Both the position numbers and the translations under genes were made by a program. The notes beneath the pieces are model-generated. The model saw nothing but the letters and a program-made list of their open reading frames with translations, did not search any database and had not been told where the DNA came from. Positions 60,161 to 62,497 of a DNA stretch of 62,497 nucleotides are shown here, in pieces. This stretch comes from Methylotenera sp. (GTDB lineage Bacteria > Pseudomonadota > Gammaproteobacteria > Burkholderiales > Methylophilaceae), in the NCBI GenBank assembly GCA_021732405.1, contig JAKFVB010000003.1, forward strand, positions 1-62,497, read 5' to 3'. Numbering within the stretch: position 1 is the first letter of the stretch; each line of letters opens with the position of its first letter.

Positions 60161-60321
60161 TAATTATTAACCACAAATGATTTAAAGAATACTAATGCTA
60201 AAAAAACAGCGCCTATCACAATTGTTTTTGTAAAATCACCTTCTACAAATTTGCCCAATAAGCCTTTAAATATGTAAAAAGCCAATAAAAGACTTAAAAT
60301 CCATTGTGCAATTTCTAACAT
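60160..60321 (-). CDS. Small membrane protein between glyA and nrdR
   Basis: 53 codons, too short for ordinary ORF listing. It starts with an ATG at 60321, three bases after the glyA stop, and ends in a TAA sharing its last base with the nrdR ATG. The product has two hydrophobic helices (about 6-20 and 35-47) split by [14 protein letters not shown]. The exact fit into the operon supports a real gene. Function unknown; family not recognised. Confidence 0.7.
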   Translation of the reverse strand: MLEIAQWILSLLLAFYIFKGLLGKFVEGDFTKTIVIGAVFLALVFFKSFVVNN

Positions 60322-60324
60322 TTT

Positions 60325-61572
60325 TTAAATACCATAAACTGGAAACTTAGCAGTTAACGCATGCACTTTTTCTTTAGTTGCTGCAATCAAGGCTTCATCT
60401 GTTGGATTGTCCAATACATCGGCGATCAGGTTCGCGACGATTCTAGCCTCTTCCTCTTTAAAGCCACGTGTAGTGATGGCCGGCGCGCCGATGCGGATAC
60501 CAGAAGTTACAAATGGGCTTTCTGGATCGTTTGGAATCGCATTTTTATTCACGGTGATATGTGCCAAACCAAGTGCAGCATCTGCGGCTTTACCGGTTAA
60601 ACCTTTTGGACGAAGATCCACCATAAACATATGAGATTCTGTACGGCCAGATACCACACGTAAGCCACGCGCAATCAGCGTTTCTGCCATGGCTTGTGCA
60701 TTTTTAATCACTTGTGCCTGATAAGTTTTGAATTCTGGTTGTGCTGCCTCTAAGAATGCAGTCGCTTTACCTGCAATCACATGCATCAAAGGGCCACCTT
60801 GTAAGCTTGGGAACACGTTTGAATTGATTGATTTTTCGAATTCCGCTTTAGCCAAAATAATGCCGCCGCGTGGGCCGCGCAAAGTTTTGTGCGTGGTTGA
60901 CGTCACAAAATCGGCATGCGGTACTGGATTTGGGTAAACGCCGCCTGCAATCAAGCCAGAATAATGCGCCATATCCACCATAAAATAAGCGCCAACTTTT
61001 TTGGCGATTTCTGCCATGCGTGCCCAATCAAAACGCAATGCATAAGCACTGGCGCCGCCAATCAATAATTTTGGTTTGCATTCAACCGCAATGCGCTCCA
61101 TCTCATCGTAATCGATTTCTTCTTTATCATTTAAGCCATAAGGCACAATATTGAATAACTTACCTGACAGGTTGGCAGGGGAACCATGCGTTAAATGGCC
61201 GCCATGACCCAAATTCATACCCATGACGGTATCGCCTGGTTTAAGAATAGAAAAATACACGGCTTGATTAGCTTGCGAGCCAGAATGCGGCTGAACGTTG
61301 GCGTATTCCGCGCCATACAAAGCTTTTAAGCGGTCAATCGCCAATTGCTCAACTTGGTCTACATATTCACAGCCGCCGTAAAAACGTTTGCCTGGATAGC
61401 CTTCTGCATATTTATTAGTCAATTGCGAGCCTTGAGCTTCCATCACAGCTGGGCTGGTGTAGTTTTCAGAGGCAATCAATTCGATATGTTGATGTTGACG
61501 CACAACTTCGGCATCAATCATGGTAGCAAGTGCTGGGTCGGCAATCGCAAGCTTATTGGAATGGCTAAACAT
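60325..61572 (-). CDS. glyA: Serine hydroxymethyltransferase
   Basis: 415 residues. Interconverts serine and glycine with tetrahydrofolate. The pyridoxal-phosphate lysine is in [14 protein letters not shown] near 230, with SHMT signatures [20 protein letters not shown] and [13 protein letters not shown]. It heads glyA-small ORF-nrdR-small gene-ribD. One-carbon chemistry is central in a methylotroph, but in ribulose-monophosphate users the gene is ordinary housekeeping. Confidence 0.98.
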   Translation of the reverse strand: MFSHSNKLAIADPALATMIDAEVVRQHQHIELIASENYTSPAVMEAQGSQLTNKYAEGYPGKRFYGGCEYVDQVEQLAIDRLKALYGAEYANVQPHSGSQANQAVYFSILKPGDTVMGMNLGHGGHLTHGSPANLSGKLFNIVPYGLNDKEEIDYDEMERIAVECKPKLLIGGASAYALRFDWARMAEIAKKVGAYFMVDMAHYSGLIAGGVYPNPVPHADFVTSTTHKTLRGPRGGIILAKAEFEKSINSNVFPSLQGGPLMHVIAGKATAFLEAAQPEFKTYQAQVIKNAQAMAETLIARGLRVVSGRTESHMFMVDLRPKGLTGKAADAALGLAHITVNKNAIPNDPESPFVTSGIRIGAPAITTRGFKEEEARIVANLIADVLDNPTDEALIAATKEKVHALTAKFPVYGI

Positions 61573-61862
61573 GACAGTTAAGGCTTTCTGTTAATTAAAT
61601 TAAGTAATACAACCAAAATAACGCGCTATTTTATCATGCCATTGATGCATCTTAAACTCTGCATCGCTATCTTCGACTAGTCCTCTTGATTGTGTCTTTA
61701 TTCAATTGGTTGCAATATTTGGTTTAATATAGCCACCATTGCTGCAAAAACACCATTTTTAAATCATTTAAAATAGTTAACTATCTGTTTTTATTAATAA
61801 AAATAACAGGCACAGCTATTGCTACTATTATGATGAGCACTATCTCCAGAGTCGCTTCCTTT

Positions 61863-61902
61863 AAGCCCAGCCTTAACTAGATTAAGCGCTGGGCTTTTTT
61901 TA
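61863..61902 (+). terminator. Orphan Rho-independent terminator
   Basis: AAGCCCAGC (61863-61871) pairs with GCTGGGCTT (61888-61896), the stem continued by CTTAA/TTAAG with a bulged C, and runs into a T tract. There is no plus-strand gene between it and at least the glyA start. Confidence 0.85.
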
Positions 61903-61948
61903 ATGATGCATCTTGTATGATTTGCCTATTGGTCTAAAAAGGCGCGTT

Positions 61949-61954
61949 ATAATT
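61949..61954 (+). promoter_or_regulatory. -10 box of the iscX promoter
   Basis: A perfect TATAAT, 25 bases before the iscX ATG. The -35 is weak (TTGGTC at 61929-61934, 14 bases away). Confidence 0.5.
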
Positions 61955-61979
61955 CAATTTTACACATTGAAAGTTAGCA

Positions 61980-62174
61980 ATGAAGTGGACTGATAGCCTT
62001 AGAATCGCTGAAGATTTAGTCGATAAATTCCCTGAGATTGACCCTAAAACCATTCGCTTTACCGATTTAATGGAATGGGTGATGGCATTGGATGGCTTTG
62101 AAGAAGGCCCTGAGCATTGCGGTGAGAAAATATTAGAAGCTATTCAACTGGCTTGGATTGAAGAAGCTGAGTAG
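61980..62174 (+). CDS. iscX: Fe-S assembly protein IscX
   Basis: 64 residues, matching IscX (YfhJ) throughout: MKWTDSLRIAEDLVDKFPEID, RFTDLMEWV and GFEEGPEHCGEKILEAIQLAW. An acidic small regulator that binds IscS and iron. The rest of the isc operon is not here, so the gene is separate. Confidence 0.93.
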   Translation: MKWTDSLRIAEDLVDKFPEIDPKTIRFTDLMEWVMALDGFEEGPEHCGEKILEAIQLAWIEEAE

Positions 62175-62195
62175 CTTAACAACTTACTTAACGCA

Positions 62196-62497
62196 TGTTT
62201 ACCGCTCTTTTTTTATTGTTTATCAAACATTTTATTTGCGATTTTCCATTGCAGGCGTATCCGTGGATGTATCGCAACAAAGGCACCTATCTTCATCCTG
62301 GCGGCATTGTACATGCACTGATTCATGGCATTGGTACTGCCATTGTGCTGTTACCGTTTATTGGCCTTGTTGCTTTAATGTATGGGATAGTTGATTTGTT
62401 TGTGCACTATCATATCGATTGGGCAAAAATGGGTATTAGCAAACACTACGATTTACAGCCCAATAATAGTGAAAAATTTTGGATACTGTTAGGCTTT
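62196..62497 (+). CDS. DUF3307 membrane protein (partial)
   Basis: Starts at an ATG at 62196, 21 bases after iscX, and runs off the right edge after about 100 codons. Hydrophobic segments and the family pattern ICDFPLQAYPWMYRNKGTYL followed by HALIHGIGTAI identify the DUF3307 group of bacterial membrane proteins. Function unknown. Confidence 0.8.

Larger units (their letters stand above)
61573..61979. other. Intergenic region between glyA and iscX
   Basis: 407 bases with no gene. The left end carries the glyA leader. At 61863-61902 is a strong plus-strand terminator with no plus-strand gene upstream, so an unannotated short transcript may end there. The iscX promoter follows at 61949. I do not see a glycine riboswitch before glyA. 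Confidence 0.5.

Noticed and set aside
61573-61979. Glycine riboswitch upstream of glyA
   Set aside because: I looked for the paired aptamer core sequences and did not find them on the minus strand.

Overview
The window reads as chromosomal DNA from a low-GC, methanol- or methylamine-using betaproteobacterium of the family Methylophilaceae (Methylotenera-like). Three things point there: betaproteobacterial housekeeping gene orders (tyrA-aroA-cmk-rpsA-ihfB-lapB-pyrF, alaA-hom-thrC, fabA-fabB, pyrG-kdsA-eno-ftsB, glyA-nrdR-ribD); a lanthanide-type methanol dehydrogenase XoxF with its DYD motif; and methylotrophy accessory genes (mxaRSACKL, a PepSY protein resembling lanpepsy, and zwf/gnd/pgl of the oxidative hexulose-phosphate cycle). 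No rRNA, tRNA, CRISPR array, prophage or intact insertion sequence was seen.

Layout. 1-7.7 kb: the tyrA 3' end, aroA, cmk, rpsA (sixth S1 domain missing), ihfB, lapB, pyrF, a ComEA-like protein and a glycine-zipper protein. 7.9-18.9 kb: metG, apbC, a cold-shock/DUF1294 protein, divergent pgl and gnd-zwf, dcd, a basic amino acid decarboxylase and folA. 19-23.5 kb: a lanthanide/methanol module made of xoxF, a divergent MocR-type regulator, a candidate structured small RNA, and a double-PepSY periplasmic protein. 23.7-33.6 kb: thyA, thrC, a TolC/HlyD/ABC export operon with a badly degenerate ATPase, then hom and alaA. 33.8-37.7 kb: a Mth938-like protein, a DUF1439 lipoprotein, fabB, fabA and an AraC regulator. 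37.9-45 kb: a small membrane protein, an extra mxaL paralogue and mxaRSACKL without mxaFJGI. 45-52 kb: ygfX, ygfZ, ftsB, eno, kdsA, a polytopic membrane protein and pyrG. 52-57 kb: a DUF485/ActP symporter pair, an unknown protein, and an aldolase plus mtnA salvage pair. 57-62.5 kb: tatD, ribD, a small unknown, nrdR, an unlisted 53-codon membrane ORF, glyA, iscX and a partial DUF3307 protein.

How it fits together. XoxF would oxidise methanol in the periplasm. The acidic PepSY protein may handle the lanthanide, and the MxaRSACKL MoxR/von Willebrand system is of the kind that inserts metal into methanol dehydrogenase. Gnd, Zwf and Pgl would oxidise the assimilated formaldehyde through 6-phosphogluconate. 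Both this module and the export operon sit inside what look like older operons (thyA|folA and hom|thrC), suggesting accessory insertions into housekeeping blocks.

The most unexpected signals are (1) a 9-10 base word, AGTGTTAAGT, present far more often than chance in both orientations and once as a 13-bp inverted pair, reminiscent of DNA-uptake sequences; and (2) a promoter-hairpin-terminator unit at 22.84-22.99 kb between the MocR gene and the PepSY gene that looks like an undescribed small RNA.
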